A stretch of 51,513 nucleotides of DNA from an uncultured Pseudomonas sp. GTDB taxonomy: Bacteria > Pseudomonadota > Gammaproteobacteria > Pseudomonadales > Pseudomonadaceae. The translations under genes were made by a program, and so were the position numbers. The notes under the pieces are model-generated. The model was not told where the DNA came from. It made no database searches and saw only the letters and a list, made by a program, of their open reading frames with translations. The first letter of the stretch is position 1. The number at the start of each line of letters is the position of its first letter. Below, piece by piece: positions 27,638 to 35,424 of the stretch. The stretch spans positions 1 through 51,513 of the forward strand of contig NZ_CAJYVE010000033.1 of the NCBI RefSeq assembly GCF_913777995.1, given 5' to 3'.

Positions 27638-28762
27638 ATGAGCGACGTCGATTCAAGCGCTGGGGCCAAAGACGTTCTGGTCAGCTTTCGTGGTGTGCAG
27701 AAGAGCTACGACGGCGAATCACTGATCGTCAAAGACCTGAACCTGGACATCCGCAAGGGCGAATTCCTGACCCTGCTCGGCCCCTCGGGCTCGGGCAAGA
27801 CCACCAGCCTGATGATGCTGGCCGGCTTCGAAACGCCGACCGCCGGGCAGATTCTTCTCGCTGGCCGGGCCATCAACAACGTGCCGCCGCACAAGCGCGA
27901 CATCGGCATGGTGTTCCAGAACTACGCGCTGTTCCCGCACATGACCGTGGCCGAGAACCTGGCCTTTCCGCTGTCGGTGCGCGGCCTGAGCAAGACCGAC
28001 ATCGGTGAGAAGGTCAAGCGCGCACTGGGCATGGTCCAGCTCGACGCCTTCGCCCACCGTTACCCGACCCAGATGTCCGGCGGCCAGCAGCAGCGTGTGG
28101 CCCTGGCCCGCGCCCTGGTGTTCGAGCCACAGCTGGTGCTGATGGACGAGCCGCTGGGGGCGTTGGACAAACAGCTGCGCGAACACATGCAGATGGAGAT
28201 CAAGCACCTGCATCAGCGCCTGGGTGTGACCGTGGTCTATGTGACCCACGACCAGGGCGAGGCTCTGACCATGTCGGACCGCGTGGCGGTGTTCCATCAG
28301 GGCGAGATCCAGCAGATCGACGACCCGCGCACGCTCTACGAGGCACCGAAGAACACCTTCGTGGCCAACTTCATCGGCGAGAACAACCGCCTCAATGGCC
28401 GCCTGGTCAGCCAGGACGGCGAGCGCTGCGTGGTCGAGCTCAGCCGTGGCGAGAAGGTCCAGGCGCTGGCGGTGAACGTCGGCCAGCCAGGCGACCCGGT
28501 GACCCTGTCGATTCGCCCCGAGCGCATCAGCCTCAACGGCCGCAGCGAAAGCTGCGCGAACCGCTTCTCGGGACGTGTCGCCGAGTTCATCTACCTGGGT
28601 GACCACGTGCGTGTCCGCATGGAAGTGGCCGACAAGAACGATTTCTTCGTGAAACAACCGATTGCCGAACTCGACCCCGCCATGCGCGTAGGCGATGTCG
28701 TACCGATCGGCTGGCAGACCGAGCACGCCCGCGCGCTCGATCCGCTGGAGCAAGTGCACTAA
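27638..28762 (+). CDS. agtA: ABC transporter ATP-binding protein (AgtA, polyamine/GABA-type)
   Basis: This is the ATPase of a spermidine/putrescine-type importer. The 374-residue protein has Walker A GPSGSGKTTSLMML near residue 52, the Q-loop VFQNYALFPHM, the signature MSGGQQQRVALARAL, Walker B LVLMDEP and switch VTHDQGEA. A C-terminal TOBE domain (RPERISLNGR) follows. The start is ATG 27638 (MSDVDSSAG) with AAAGGTG upstream; a GTG three codons earlier is open but poorly placed. It is first in agtABCD. By synteny with P. aeruginosa PA0603-PA0606 the substrate is 4-aminobutyrate/5-aminovalerate rather than a polyamine. Confidence 0.9.
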   Translation: MSDVDSSAGAKDVLVSFRGVQKSYDGESLIVKDLNLDIRKGEFLTLLGPSGSGKTTSLMMLAGFETPTAGQILLAGRAINNVPPHKRDIGMVFQNYALFPHMTVAENLAFPLSVRGLSKTDIGEKVKRALGMVQLDAFAHRYPTQMSGGQQQRVALARALVFEPQLVLMDEPLGALDKQLREHMQMEIKHLHQRLGVTVVYVTHDQGEALTMSDRVAVFHQGEIQQIDDPRTLYEAPKNTFVANFIGENNRLNGRLVSQDGERCVVELSRGEKVQALAVNVGQPGDPVTLSIRPERISLNGRSESCANRFSGRVAEFIYLGDHVRVRMEVADKNDFFVKQPIAELDPAMRVGDVVPIGWQTEHARALDPLEQVH

Positions 28763-28827
28763 ACCTTATAGAGACGAAGCATCGTCCCCCTTTGCATAAC
28801 CAACACTGCCCGTGGAGAGAAGAATAA

Positions 28828-29859
28828 ATGCTCAAACCATTGAAGTTCACCGCTATCACGCTGGGAATGATGTGTGCAGCGCACGCCATGGCAACCGACC
28901 TGACGGTCATTTCCTTCGGTGGCGCCAACAAGGCGGCCCAGGAAAAGGCCTTCTACGCGCCGTGGGAAAAAGCGGGTAATGGCAAGATCATCGCCGGCGA
29001 ATACAACGGTGAGATGGCCAAGGTAAAAACCATGGTCGACACCAAGAGCGTGTCGTGGGACCTGGTCGAGGTCGAGTCCCCGGAGCTGGCGCGCGGCTGT
29101 GACGAAGACATGTTCGAAGAGCTGGACCCGAAGATGTTCGGCAAGGCTGAGGACTACGTGTCCGGCGCCATCACCACCTGCGGTGCCGGCTTCTTCGTGT
29201 GGTCCACCGTGCTGGCCTACAACGCCGACAAGGTGTCCTCCGCACCGACCAGCTGGGCCGACTTCTGGGACGTGAAGAAGTACCCGGGCAAGCGTGGCCT
29301 GCGCAAGGGCGCCAAGTACACCCTGGAATTCGCCCTGATGGCCGACGGCGTCAAGCCGGCTGACGTTTACAAGGTACTGGCCAGCAAAGACGGCCAGGAT
29401 CGCGCGTTCAAGAAACTCGACGAACTCAAGCCTTACATCCAGTGGTGGGAAGCGGGCGCCCAGCCGCCGCAGTACCTGGCCTCCGGCGACGTGGTCATGA
29501 GTTCGGCATACAACGGCCGGATCGCCGCGGTGCAGAAAGAGAGCAACCTGAAGGTGGTCTGGAACGGTGGCGTGTATGACTTCGACGCCTGGGCCATTCC
29601 GAAGGGTTCGAAGAACGCCGAAGCGGCGAAGAAATTCATCGCCTTCAGCCTGCAGCCGCAACAGCAGAAGACCTACTCGGAAAACATCGCCTACGGCCCG
29701 GCCAACACCCAGGCAGTGCCCCTGCTGGACAAGAACATCCTGGGCGACATGCCGACCACTCCGGAAAACATCAAGGACCAGGTGCAGATGAACGTGGCGT
29801 TCTGGACCGACAACGGCGAATCCCTGGAGCAGCGCTTCACCGCCTGGGCCGCCAAGTAA
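28828..29859 (+). CDS. agtB: Periplasmic substrate-binding protein of the AgtABCD transporter
   Basis: The 343-residue precursor starts with a signal peptide (MLKPLKFTAITLGMMCAAHAMA). The mature part is a PotD-like type II binding protein with VISFGGANKAAQEKAF, WDLVEVESPELARGC and a hinge region FYVDA-like (YDFDAWAIPKGSKNA). Two cysteines (RGCDED and TTCGAG) could form a disulfide. GGAGAG lies upstream of the ATG. A short GACGA/TCGTC stem at 28773-28786 separates it from agtA, and a strong stem follows it, as expected for a protein made in excess over the permeases. Confidence 0.9.
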   Translation: MLKPLKFTAITLGMMCAAHAMATDLTVISFGGANKAAQEKAFYAPWEKAGNGKIIAGEYNGEMAKVKTMVDTKSVSWDLVEVESPELARGCDEDMFEELDPKMFGKAEDYVSGAITTCGAGFFVWSTVLAYNADKVSSAPTSWADFWDVKKYPGKRGLRKGAKYTLEFALMADGVKPADVYKVLASKDGQDRAFKKLDELKPYIQWWEAGAQPPQYLASGDVVMSSAYNGRIAAVQKESNLKVVWNGGVYDFDAWAIPKGSKNAEAAKKFIAFSLQPQQQKTYSENIAYGPANTQAVPLLDKNILGDMPTTPENIKDQVQMNVAFWTDNGESLEQRFTAWAAK

Positions 29860-29883
29860 CACCCCTGACCCCGGTCAGACCCT

Positions 29884-29911
29884 GGAGTGCTCCCCACAAG
29901 GGGGGCACTCC
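29884..29911 (+). terminator. Intercistronic stem-loop between agtB and agtC
   Basis: GGAGTGCTCCCC and GGGGGGCACTCC form a 12-bp stem (one T-G pair) with an ACAA loop. A TTTTT run comes only 20 nt later, so termination would be partial. Stems at this point in binding-protein operons usually protect the upstream mRNA and set the ratio of binding protein to permease. Confidence 0.65.
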
Positions 29912-29940
29912 TCTCGTTCAAGGATTTTTCGGAGTTCGTT

Positions 29941-31188
29941 ATGGCCACCGCCGTGCCCCTGTCTGAAGGCGCCAGCCCCACCCTCAAGCAACGTCTGGCT
30001 CGTGCCGAGCGGGTCAACCGCTTCAAGGCTCAGGCATTGATCGCGCCGCTGGTTATCTTCCTGCTTCTGGTCTTCCTGGTGCCCATCGCTGCGCTGCTGT
30101 ACAAGAGTGTCGGCAACCCGGAAGTCGTCGAAGCCCTGCCCACCACCATCGTCGAAGTCGACAAGTGGGACGGCAAGGGCCTGCCGCCCGAATCGGCCTA
30201 CAAGGCACTGAGCCTGGACCTGGCCGAAGCGCGCAAGAATTCCACCGTGGGTGACCTGGCCAAGCGCCTGAACCAGGAGCTGGCCGGTTACCGCAGCCTG
30301 CTGAGCAAGACCGCACGGGCCTTGCCATTCGCCAGCGAACCGGCGTCCTACAAGGATGCCCTGGAAGCGCTGGACGAGCGTTGGGGCGACCCGGCCTACT
30401 GGCAGGCCATTCGCCGCAACACCAGCAGCGTCACCCCTTACTACCTGCTGGCCGCGCTGGACCATCGCATTGATGACGTCGGCGAAATCGCCCCGGCGGC
30501 ACCGGACCAGGCCATTTACCTGGACATCTTCGCCCGTACCTTCTGGATGGGGCTGGTGATCACCGCGTTCTGCCTGGTGCTGGCCTACCCGCTGGCCTAC
30601 CTGCTGGCCAGCCTGCCGGCCCGGCAGAGCAACCTGCTGATGATTCTGGTGCTGCTGCCGTTCTGGACCTCGATCCTGGTGCGCGTCGCGGCGTGGATCG
30701 TGCTGCTGCAGTCCAGCGGACTGATCAACAGTGCGCTGATGGCCATGGGCATCATCGATAAGCCGCTGGAGCTGGTGTTCAACCGAGTGGGTGTGTACAT
30801 CGCCATGGTGCACATCATGCTGCCGTTCATGATTCTGCCGATCTACAGCGTGATGAAGAACATCTCGCCAAGCTACATGCGTGCGGCCATCTCGCTGGGC
30901 TGCCACCCGTTCGCCAGCTTCTGGCGGGTGTACTTCCCGCAGACCTACGCCGGTATCGGTGCCGGTTGCCTGCTGGTGTTCATCCTGTCCATCGGCTACT
31001 ACATCACCCCGGCGCTGCTGGGCAGCCCGAACGACCAGATGGTCAGCTACTTCGTGGCCTTCTACACCAACACCAGCATCAACTGGGGCATGGCTACGGC
31101 CTTGGGCGGCCTGCTGCTGCTGGCCACCATCCTGCTGTACCTGATCTATAGCTGGTTGGTCGGCGCCAGCCGCCTGCGCTTGAGCTGA
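29941..31188 (+). CDS. agtC: ABC transporter permease AgtC (PotB-like) with enlarged periplasmic loop
   Basis: The first permease of the importer is 415 residues, about 100 longer than PotB. The extra length is a periplasmic stretch of about 130 residues after the first transmembrane helix (IAPLVIFLLLVFLVPIAALLY). The remaining helices carry the BPD_transp_1 fold and the EAA-like loop AAISLGCHPFASFWRVYFPQ that contacts the ATPase. ATG 29941 with GGAG 6 bp upstream is preferred; the frame is open earlier through the hairpin. It lies between agtB and agtD in one operon. Confidence 0.9.
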   Translation: MATAVPLSEGASPTLKQRLARAERVNRFKAQALIAPLVIFLLLVFLVPIAALLYKSVGNPEVVEALPTTIVEVDKWDGKGLPPESAYKALSLDLAEARKNSTVGDLAKRLNQELAGYRSLLSKTARALPFASEPASYKDALEALDERWGDPAYWQAIRRNTSSVTPYYLLAALDHRIDDVGEIAPAAPDQAIYLDIFARTFWMGLVITAFCLVLAYPLAYLLASLPARQSNLLMILVLLPFWTSILVRVAAWIVLLQSSGLINSALMAMGIIDKPLELVFNRVGVYIAMVHIMLPFMILPIYSVMKNISPSYMRAAISLGCHPFASFWRVYFPQTYAGIGAGCLLVFILSIGYYITPALLGSPNDQMVSYFVAFYTNTSINWGMATALGGLLLLATILLYLIYSWLVGASRLRLS

Positions 31189-31199
31189 GGAGAATCACC

Positions 31200-32024
31200 A
31201 TGCTGAGCCCCTACACTTCGCCCATCGAGCGCATCTGGTACTACGCCCTGCGCACCCTCTGCGCGCTGGTGCTGCTGTTCCTGGTCTTGCCGGTGCTGGT
31301 GATCGTGCCGCTGTCGTTCAACTCCGGCAGCTTTCTGGTCTACCCGCTGCAGGGCTTCTCGCTGCAGTGGTACGAGAACTTCTTCGACTCGGCCGAATGG
31401 ATGCGAGCCCTGAAGAACAGCATGATCGTCGCCCCGGCGGCGACCCTGCTGGCCATGGTGTTCGGCACCCTGGCGTCGATCGGCCTGACCCGTGGCGACT
31501 TCCCTGGCAAGTCGCTGGTGATGGCCCTGGTGATCTCGCCTATGGTGGTGCCGGTGGTGATCGTTGGCGTCGCCAGCTACCTGTTCTTCGCGCCGCTGGG
31601 CCTGGGCAACAGCTACACCTCGCTGATTCTGGTGCACGCGGTGCTGGGTGTGCCGTTCGTGATCATCACCGTGTCGGCGACCCTGCAGGGCTTCAACCAT
31701 AACCTGGTGCGCGCTGCCGCCAGCCTGGGCGCCTCGCCGCTGACCACTTTCCGCCGGGTGACCTTGCCACTGATCGCACCTGGGGTGATTTCCGGCGCGC
31801 TGTTTGCCTTTGCCACCTCGTTCGACGAAGTGGTGGTGACCCTGTTCCTCGCCGGCCCGGAGCAGGCGACCCTGCCACGGCAGATGTTCAGCGGTATCCG
31901 CGAGAACCTCAGCCCGACCATCGCCGCCGCCGCGACCCTGCTGATCGCCTTCTCCGTGGCGCTGTTACTGGTGCTGGAATGGCTGCGCGGGCGCAGCGAG
32001 AAGCTGCGTACCCAGGCGGAGTAA
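31200..32024 (+). CDS. agtD: ABC transporter permease AgtD (PotC-like)
   Basis: The second permease is 274 residues, the usual PotC length, with six predicted helices (for example TLCALVLLFLVLPVLVIVPL and VMALVISPMVVPVVIVGVA). It has the EAA motif AAASLGASPLTTFRRVTLPLIAPG, split around residue 180. Its start is 11 bp after agtC, with GAGG plus GAG upstream. It is the last gene of agtABCD; a CAAGC repeat cluster follows. Confidence 0.9.
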   Translation: MLSPYTSPIERIWYYALRTLCALVLLFLVLPVLVIVPLSFNSGSFLVYPLQGFSLQWYENFFDSAEWMRALKNSMIVAPAATLLAMVFGTLASIGLTRGDFPGKSLVMALVISPMVVPVVIVGVASYLFFAPLGLGNSYTSLILVHAVLGVPFVIITVSATLQGFNHNLVRAAASLGASPLTTFRRVTLPLIAPGVISGALFAFATSFDEVVVTLFLAGPEQATLPRQMFSGIRENLSPTIAAAATLLIAFSVALLLVLEWLRGRSEKLRTQAE

Positions 32025-32031
32025 GGCAGCC

Positions 32032-32119
32032 ACAAGCGGCAAGCCTCAAGCCAAAAGCCACAAGCCATACATGGTGTGGCCGCGAACCGCTTGTAGCTTG
32101 CCGCTTATGGCTTGCCGCT
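32032..32119. repeat. CAAGC-type imperfect palindromic repeat cluster
   Basis: ACAAGCGGCAAGCCTCAAGC and CAAAAGCCACAAGCC at 32032-32066 are mirrored by CGCTTGTAGCTTGCCGCTT and GGCTTGCCGCT at 32088-32119. RNA across this region could fold into a long imperfect stem. That stem may serve as the agtABCD terminator or an mRNA 3' end. It is related to the cluster at 10990-11125. Confidence 0.6.
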
Positions 32120-32168
32120 GCTCCTGAGTTACAATGCGCGCCACCGTGATTCTGCCAACAGGTGCGCC

Positions 32169-32843
32169 ATGCAGCCCTTCGTCATTGCTCCATCGATTCT
32201 TTCCGCCGACTTTGCCCGCCTGGGGCAGGAGGTCGAGAACGTACTCGCCGCTGGGGCCGACTTCGTTCACTTCGACGTGATGGACAACCATTACGTGCCG
32301 AACCTGACCATCGGCCCGATGGTCTGCAGCGCGCTGCGCAAATATGGCGTGACTGCGCCCATCGACGTGCACCTGATGGTCAGCCCCGTGGACCGCATCA
32401 TCGGTGACTTCATCGAGGCCGGCGCCACCTACATCACCTTCCACCCTGAAGCCTCCCAGCACATCGACCGCTCGCTGCAGCTGATTCGCGACGGCGGTTG
32501 CAAGGCCGGCCTGGTATTCAACCCGGCCACGCCGCTGAGCGTGCTGGAATACGTGATGGACAAGGTCGACATGATCCTGCTGATGAGCGTCAACCCCGGC
32601 TTCGGCGGGCAGAAGTTCATCCCCGGCACCCTCGACAAACTGCGCCAGGCGCGTGCGCTGATCGACGCCTCGGGGCGTGACATCCGCCTTGAAATCGACG
32701 GCGGCGTGAACGTGAAGAACATCGGTGAAATCGCCGCCGCCGGTGCCGACACCTTCGTTGCCGGTTCGGCGATCTTCAACGCCCCGGACTACCAGGCGGT
32801 CATCGAGCAGATGCGCAGCGAACTGGCGTCCGCCCGCTCATGA
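32169..32843 (+). CDS. rpe: Ribulose-phosphate 3-epimerase
   Basis: Rpe interconverts ribulose-5-phosphate and xylulose-5-phosphate in the pentose phosphate pathway. The 224-residue TIM barrel starts [15 protein letters not shown] and has the metal and catalytic motifs [19 protein letters not shown]-type [21 protein letters not shown] and [10 protein letters not shown]. The ATG at 32169 is chosen by homology; 19 codons further upstream are open without homology. A TACAAT -10 lies at 32130-32135. Its stop overlaps the gph start (ATGA). Confidence 0.97.
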   Translation: MQPFVIAPSILSADFARLGQEVENVLAAGADFVHFDVMDNHYVPNLTIGPMVCSALRKYGVTAPIDVHLMVSPVDRIIGDFIEAGATYITFHPEASQHIDRSLQLIRDGGCKAGLVFNPATPLSVLEYVMDKVDMILLMSVNPGFGGQKFIPGTLDKLRQARALIDASGRDIRLEIDGGVNVKNIGEIAAAGADTFVAGSAIFNAPDYQAVIEQMRSELASARS

Positions 32844-33658
32844 GTGGCTTCGAGCAGCTTTTTCCAGGTCAGCTGCCGAAGCTGATCATGTTCGACCTGG
32901 ACGGCACCCTGGTGGACTCGGTGCCAGACCTCGCCGTGGCGGTGGACAAGATGCTGGTCGCCCTGGGGCGGCCGCCAGCTGGCCTGGAGGCGGTGCGCGC
33001 CTGGGTCGGCAATGGTGCGCCGGTGCTGGTGCGCCGTGCCTTGGCTGGCAGTATCGAGCACGACAGCGTCGATGACGCTCTGGCCGAGCAGGGGCTGGAG
33101 CTGTTCATGCAGGCCTATGCCGAGGCGCACGAGCACACCGTGGTCTACCCCGGTGTACGGGAAACCCTCAAGTGGCTGCAGAAGAAAGGCGTCGAGATGG
33201 CGCTGATCACCAACAAGCCGGAGCGTTTCGTCGCCCCCTTGCTGGATGAAATGAAGCTGGGGCGGTTCTTCCGCTGGATCATTGGTGGTGACACCCTGCC
33301 ACAGAAGAAACCCGACCCGGCGGCCTTGTTCCAGGTCATGTCGCTGGCCGGTGTATCGGCCGGCCAGGCCCTGTTCGTCGGCGACTCGCGCAGCGACGTG
33401 CAGGCCGCCAAGGCGGCCGGCGTGGCCAGCGTTGGCCTGACCTATGGCTACAACCATGGCCGACCGATTGCCGAAGAGCAGCCCTCGCTGGTCATCGACG
33501 ACCTGCGCAAGCTGATTCCCGGTTGCCTGGACCAGGGCGCTGAGATACTGTTGCCCGACATCGAACAGCCCTCGCAACGAGGTTCCATCGTGGTGGTCAC
33601 CCGCAAACTCTGGATGAAGGTCATCAAGGCTCTGGCGCGTTGGCGCTGGCGCGCCTGA
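32840..33658 (+). CDS. gph: Phosphoglycolate phosphatase Gph
   Basis: Gph dephosphorylates 2-phosphoglycolate, a by-product of DNA repair and oxidative damage. The 272-residue HAD-family enzyme has the nucleophile motif [11 protein letters not shown] (residues 13-23), the NKPERF motif II, Lys in QKKPDP and [16 protein letters not shown]. The HAD fold ends near residue 225. The last 22 residues coincide in frame with a Trp-rich leader peptide for trpE (33590-33658), so the tail may have a regulatory rather than enzymatic role. It follows rpe with a 4-bp overlap. Confidence 0.96.
   Translation: MSGFEQLFPGQLPKLIMFDLDGTLVDSVPDLAVAVDKMLVALGRPPAGLEAVRAWVGNGAPVLVRRALAGSIEHDSVDDALAEQGLELFMQAYAEAHEHTVVYPGVRETLKWLQKKGVEMALITNKPERFVAPLLDEMKLGRFFRWIIGGDTLPQKKPDPAALFQVMSLAGVSAGQALFVGDSRSDVQAAKAAGVASVGLTYGYNHGRPIAEEQPSLVIDDLRKLIPGCLDQGAEILLPDIEQPSQRGSIVVVTRKLWMKVIKALARWRWRA
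33590..33658 (+). CDS. trpE leader peptide, in frame with the end of gph
   Basis: A GTG at 33590 with GAGG 7 bp upstream opens a 22-codon frame ending at the gph stop. It contains Trp codons at 33611, 33641 and 33647 and ends ARWRWRA. The separate trpG leader at 37589-37657 is also 22 codons, also starts with GTG, and shares 15 of 22 residues including the same ARWRWRA end. That supports this as a real leader start. Ribosome stalling at the tandem Trp codons would control trpE by attenuation, which has been reported for P. putida trpE and trpGDC. Confidence 0.7.
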   Translation: MVVTRKLWMKVIKALARWRWRA

Positions 33659-33668
33659 TTCGTTCGCG

Positions 33669-33682
33669 GCCGCTCGCGCGGC
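33669..33682 (+). promoter_or_regulatory. Stem-loop in the trpE attenuator region
   Basis: GCCGC-TCGC-GCGGC lies 10 bp after the leader stop and 44 bp before trpE. It is followed by ACGTTTGCC rather than a strong U-run. It is a candidate for the attenuator hairpin or one of the competing stems. The exact alternative folds were not computed. Confidence 0.4.
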
Positions 33683-33726
33683 ACGTTTGCCTGCTTGACC
33701 CTTTGTCCCGAACCACGAGGTGACTC

Positions 33727-35208
33727 ATGAACCGCGAAGAATTCCTGCGTCTGGCCGCTGAAGGCTATAACCGCATTCCCCTGGCCTTCGACACCCTGGC
33801 CGACTTCGACACCCCCCTGTCCATCTACCTGAAGCTGGCCGACCAGCCGAACTCCTATCTGCTGGAGTCGGTGCAGGGCGGCGAGAAATGGGGCCGTTAC
33901 TCGATCATCGGCCTGCCGTGCCGCACGGTGCTGCGGGTACATGGCCACAAGGTCAGCGTCACTGTCGATGGGGTGGAGACCGAGAGCCTGGAAGTCGAAG
34001 ACCCGCTGGCCTTCGTCGAGACCTTCAAGGCTCGCTACAACGTCCCGACCTTGCCGGGCCTGCCGCGTTTCAACGGCGGACTGGTGGGCTACTTCGGCTA
34101 CGACTGCGTGCGCTACGTCGAGAAGCGCCTGGCGCATTGTCCTAACCCGGACCCGTTGGGCGTACCGGACATCCTGCTGATGGTGTCCGACGCCGTGGTG
34201 GTGTTCGACAACTTGGCCGGCAAGATGCACGCCATCGTTCTGGCCGACCCCGCTCAGCCCCAGGCCTATGAAAACGGTCTGGCGCAGCTCGATGGCCTGC
34301 TGGAAAAACTGCGCCAGCCGATTACCCCGCGCCGTGGCCTGGACCTGTCGCGTCCGCCAGCCGCCGAGCCGGCGTTTCGTTCCAGCTACACCCAGGGCGA
34401 TTACGAGCGCGCCGTAGACAGCATCAAGCAGTACATCCTCGCCGGCGACGTGATGCAGGTGGTGCCGTCGCAGCGCATGTCCATCGACTTCAAGGCCGCG
34501 CCCATCGATCTGTACCGTGCGCTGCGCTGCTTCAACCCCACGCCGTACATGTACTTCTTCAACTTCGGTGACTTCCATGTGGTGGGCAGCTCGCCGGAAG
34601 TGCTGGTGCGCGTCGAAGACAACCTGGTCACCGTACGGCCTATCGCCGGTACCCGCCCGCGTGGCGCCACCGAGGAAGCCGACCGCGCCCTGGAAGAAGA
34701 CCTGCTGTCAGACGACAAGGAAATTGCCGAGCACCTGATGCTCATCGACCTGGGTCGCAACGACACCGGGCGGGTTTCGGAGATCGGCAGCGTGCGCTTG
34801 ACCGAGAAGATGGTCATCGAGCGCTATTCCAATGTGATGCACATCGTTTCCAACGTCACCGGCCAGTTGAAGAGCGGCCTGACCGCCATGGATGCCCTGC
34901 GCGCCATTCTGCCGGCCGGCACGCTGTCGGGTGCGCCGAAGATCCGTGCCATGGAAATCATCGACGAGCTGGAGCCGGTCAAGCGCGGCGTGTACGGCGG
35001 TGCGGTGGGCTACATGGCGTGGAACGGCAACATGGACACCGCGATTGCCATCCGCACGGCGGTGATCAAGAACGGTGAACTGCATGTGCAGGCCGGTGGC
35101 GGCATCGTTGCCGACTCGGTGCCGGCGCTGGAATGGGAAGAAACCATCAACAAGCGCCGCGCCATGTTCCGCGCCGTGGCTTTGGCCGAGCAGACCGCCC
35201 AGGATTGA
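33727..35208 (+). CDS. trpE: Anthranilate synthase component I TrpE
   Basis: TrpE converts chorismate to anthranilate using ammonia supplied by TrpG. The 493-residue protein has the N-terminal feedback site [15 protein letters not shown] (Trp-binding LLES...S), the chorismate-binding core [37 protein letters not shown] and [19 protein letters not shown], and GGIVADS near the end. Its ATG has GAGGTG upstream. In pseudomonads trpE is separate from trpGDC; here the gap holds a REP element and an esterase gene. Confidence 0.98.
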   Translation: MNREEFLRLAAEGYNRIPLAFDTLADFDTPLSIYLKLADQPNSYLLESVQGGEKWGRYSIIGLPCRTVLRVHGHKVSVTVDGVETESLEVEDPLAFVETFKARYNVPTLPGLPRFNGGLVGYFGYDCVRYVEKRLAHCPNPDPLGVPDILLMVSDAVVVFDNLAGKMHAIVLADPAQPQAYENGLAQLDGLLEKLRQPITPRRGLDLSRPPAAEPAFRSSYTQGDYERAVDSIKQYILAGDVMQVVPSQRMSIDFKAAPIDLYRALRCFNPTPYMYFFNFGDFHVVGSSPEVLVRVEDNLVTVRPIAGTRPRGATEEADRALEEDLLSDDKEIAEHLMLIDLGRNDTGRVSEIGSVRLTEKMVIERYSNVMHIVSNVTGQLKSGLTAMDALRAILPAGTLSGAPKIRAMEIIDELEPVKRGVYGGAVGYMAWNGNMDTAIAIRTAVIKNGELHVQAGGGIVADSVPALEWEETINKRRAMFRAVALAEQTAQD

Positions 35209-35214
35209 GGCGCA

Positions 35215-35402
35215 GGCCTGCTAGGGGCGGCTTTGACCGCGATACTGGTCAGCCAGGACTTTAGAGCGTGCTCGCGAAGGCTGCGTCATGTTCACAGCAG
35301 ATGCAGTGAACATGACGGCCTCTTCGCGAGCAAGCTCGCTCCAACAAAAGCCAGAGCGCGCCGACTGACCTGTAGTCTTCGCGACTGAAGTCGTTCCTAC
35401 AG
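35215..35402. repeat. Nested REP palindrome between trpE and the esterase gene
   Basis: The outer arms (about 35215-35252 and 35364-35402) are degenerate copies of the GTAGGAGCGGCTTCAGCCGCGA type seen intact at 22112. The inner arms are the GAGCGAGCTTGCTCGCGAAG type (complete at 35321-35342 inverted, and with a 4-bp AGCT deletion at 35264-35280). At the centre is a perfect 12-bp inverted pair CGTCATGTTCAC (35284-35295) and GTGAACATGACG (35306-35317). The order outer REP, inner REP, central stem repeats that of 6628-6786. It lies between convergent genes. Confidence 0.8.
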
Positions 35403-35424
35403 GCAGTCAAGCCGCTTCCGTCAG

